48,236 bases of DNA from an uncultured Clostridia bacterium (GTDB lineage: Bacteria; Bacillota; Clostridia; Christensenellales; Borkfalkiaceae): the NCBI GenBank assembly GCA_947572415.1, contig CANPBT010000011.1, positions 1 to 48,236 on the forward strand, written 5' to 3'. This document shows, in pieces, positions 47,470 to 48,236 of this stretch (position 1 is the stretch's first letter; every line of letters begins with the position of its first letter). The notes beneath the pieces were generated by a model. That model ran no database searches. It had not been told where the DNA came from and saw only the letters and a list, made by a program, of their open reading frames with translations. The position numbers and the translations under genes were made by a program.

Positions 47470-48236
47470 TTAATTATCGAACGGTATCCACACGTATCCG
47501 TAAGGAATAAACTGATCATAAGGATCGTAATGCTGACCGTCATAAATTTTAAATAGTAGTTTTACACCGTATGCACCGTAATAATCAACCCAAATAGGTA
47601 AATCTTTTTTATCCTTTATAAAGTCTATATCCTGCAATAAATAGTCGTGGATTATTTTATTCTCAGTTTCCTGCCCGATTACAGGATTTTTCTTATATCC
47701 GGGAATATTCGTATATTCGGGGTCATCAGGATTATATTGCGGCCATAATCCAAGCTCGCGCGCTCTTTCATTTAAATAAAACACCCCGTACTGCTCTTTC
47801 GGTGCAGGCACCTCCTTTGTCCCTTCGCTTTCACACCACACCCGCATAGAATAAAACTTATAGGCTCTGTACCCATAAAATTCCACTTCTTCATCGATAT
47901 AATAACTGTAACACACCATTGCGTCAAAATCGGTGCAATAATAATTGTCCTTTATCTCTGTTACCGTAATGCTTCCACCGTTATAGCTGCCGTAATTTTT
48001 TACTTCTATATTGTCGCTTGCCTGAAAGTGCGTTTTTTTGTAATCGTGTATTATTTTTTCCCTGCGTTCTTCCTCCAAAGGGGTAAATTTGTCGTGCTCC
48101 CAATAATTGTCGTTTATGTACTTTAACTCGTCCATCGATATGTATCCTTTTAAATACGCTTCGCGCACGGTGTAAAACTCACCGTACACCGTCACCGTTT
48201 CAACAGGCGGCTCTTCTTGTTTTTTGCACGCGCCCA
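47470..48236 (-). CDS. Putative lipoprotein, copy 2 (partial, runs off the window)
   Basis: The open frame continues to the last base of the window and there encodes GACKKQEEPPVETVTVYGE, the same lipobox and mature start as copy 1; the signal peptide lies outside the window. Over the last 80 nt the two copies differ at only about two positions, while further in they diverge (for example an extra PEYTNIPGYKKNP segment here). The two-half domain structure is the same (YGEFYTVREAYLKGYIS with KIIHDYKKTH; YGVFYLNERARELGLWPQ with KIIHDYLLQD). Function unknown; tandem paralogue of the 269-aa lipoprotein. Confidence 0.8.
   Translation of the reverse strand, partial: GACKKQEEPPVETVTVYGEFYTVREAYLKGYISMDELKYINDNYWEHDKFTPLEEERREKIIHDYKKTHFQASDNIEVKNYGSYNGGSITVTEIKDNYYCTDFDAMVCYSYYIDEEVEFYGYRAYKFYSMRVWCESEGTKEVPAPKEQYGVFYLNERARELGLWPQYNPDDPEYTNIPGYKKNPVIGQETENKIIHDYLLQDIDFIKDKKDLPIWVDYYGAYGVKLLFKIYDGQHYDPYDQFIPYGYVWIPFDN

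Overview
The window looks like a chromosomal segment of a low-to-mid GC, Gram-positive (Firmicutes), probably gut-associated Clostridia. The evidence is strong AGGAGG-type ribosome binding sites, sigmaA promoters with 17-bp spacers, AddAB rather than RecBCD, an L10 leader of the Firmicutes type, lipoproteins, and BspA-like and Ig-like surface proteins anchored by C-terminal membrane helices. A Christensenellales-like lineage is a guess from overall protein style. Nearly everything is on the minus strand, so the biological order runs from high to low coordinates.

Region 1 (129-21142) is the most unusual part: three consecutive two-gene modules, each with its own promoter and terminator. Each begins with a large exported protein made of Ig-like repeats (935, 1999 and 2210 aa) with one C-terminal membrane helix and a short cytosolic tail. 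Each is followed within 3-19 nt by a protein with one N-terminal membrane helix and a mostly cytosolic, helical body (296, 138 and 1249 aa). The 138- and 296-aa partners are paralogues. The 1249-aa partner is a highly repetitive coiled-coil protein. Together they could form transmembrane pairs linking the cell surface to a cytosolic scaffold; that is inference.

Region 2 (21282-31918) holds housekeeping genes: nadB-nadC (NAD synthesis, with a possibly leaderless nadB message), an Hsp20 chaperone, a PRC-barrel-like protein, a small membrane protein, and addB-addA (double-strand break repair).

Region 3 (31940-35839) holds a lipoprotein, a SANT/Myb-like putative DNA-binding protein, an unrecognised protein, and a cyclophilin-like lipoprotein with a degenerate active site.

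Region 4 (35906-40681) is a rearranged rpmG-secE-nusG-rplK-rplA-rplJ-rplL cluster. Between rplA and rplJ lies a divergent pair: an XRE-type regulator and a CFI-box-like Cys-rich protein, with a perfect palindromic operator and a consensus promoter between them. rplJL keeps its own promoter, L10 leader and attenuator. rpoB does not follow rplL.

Region 5 (40716-48236) holds threonine synthase, a small P-loop NTPase, an aspartate-type aminotransferase, a MITE-like palindromic element, and a subtilisin fused to BspA-like leucine-rich repeats. A lipoprotein gene next to it is tandemly duplicated. The duplication left behind only the signal-peptide start of a second protease gene.

I saw no tRNA, rRNA, CRISPR array, transposase or phage gene.
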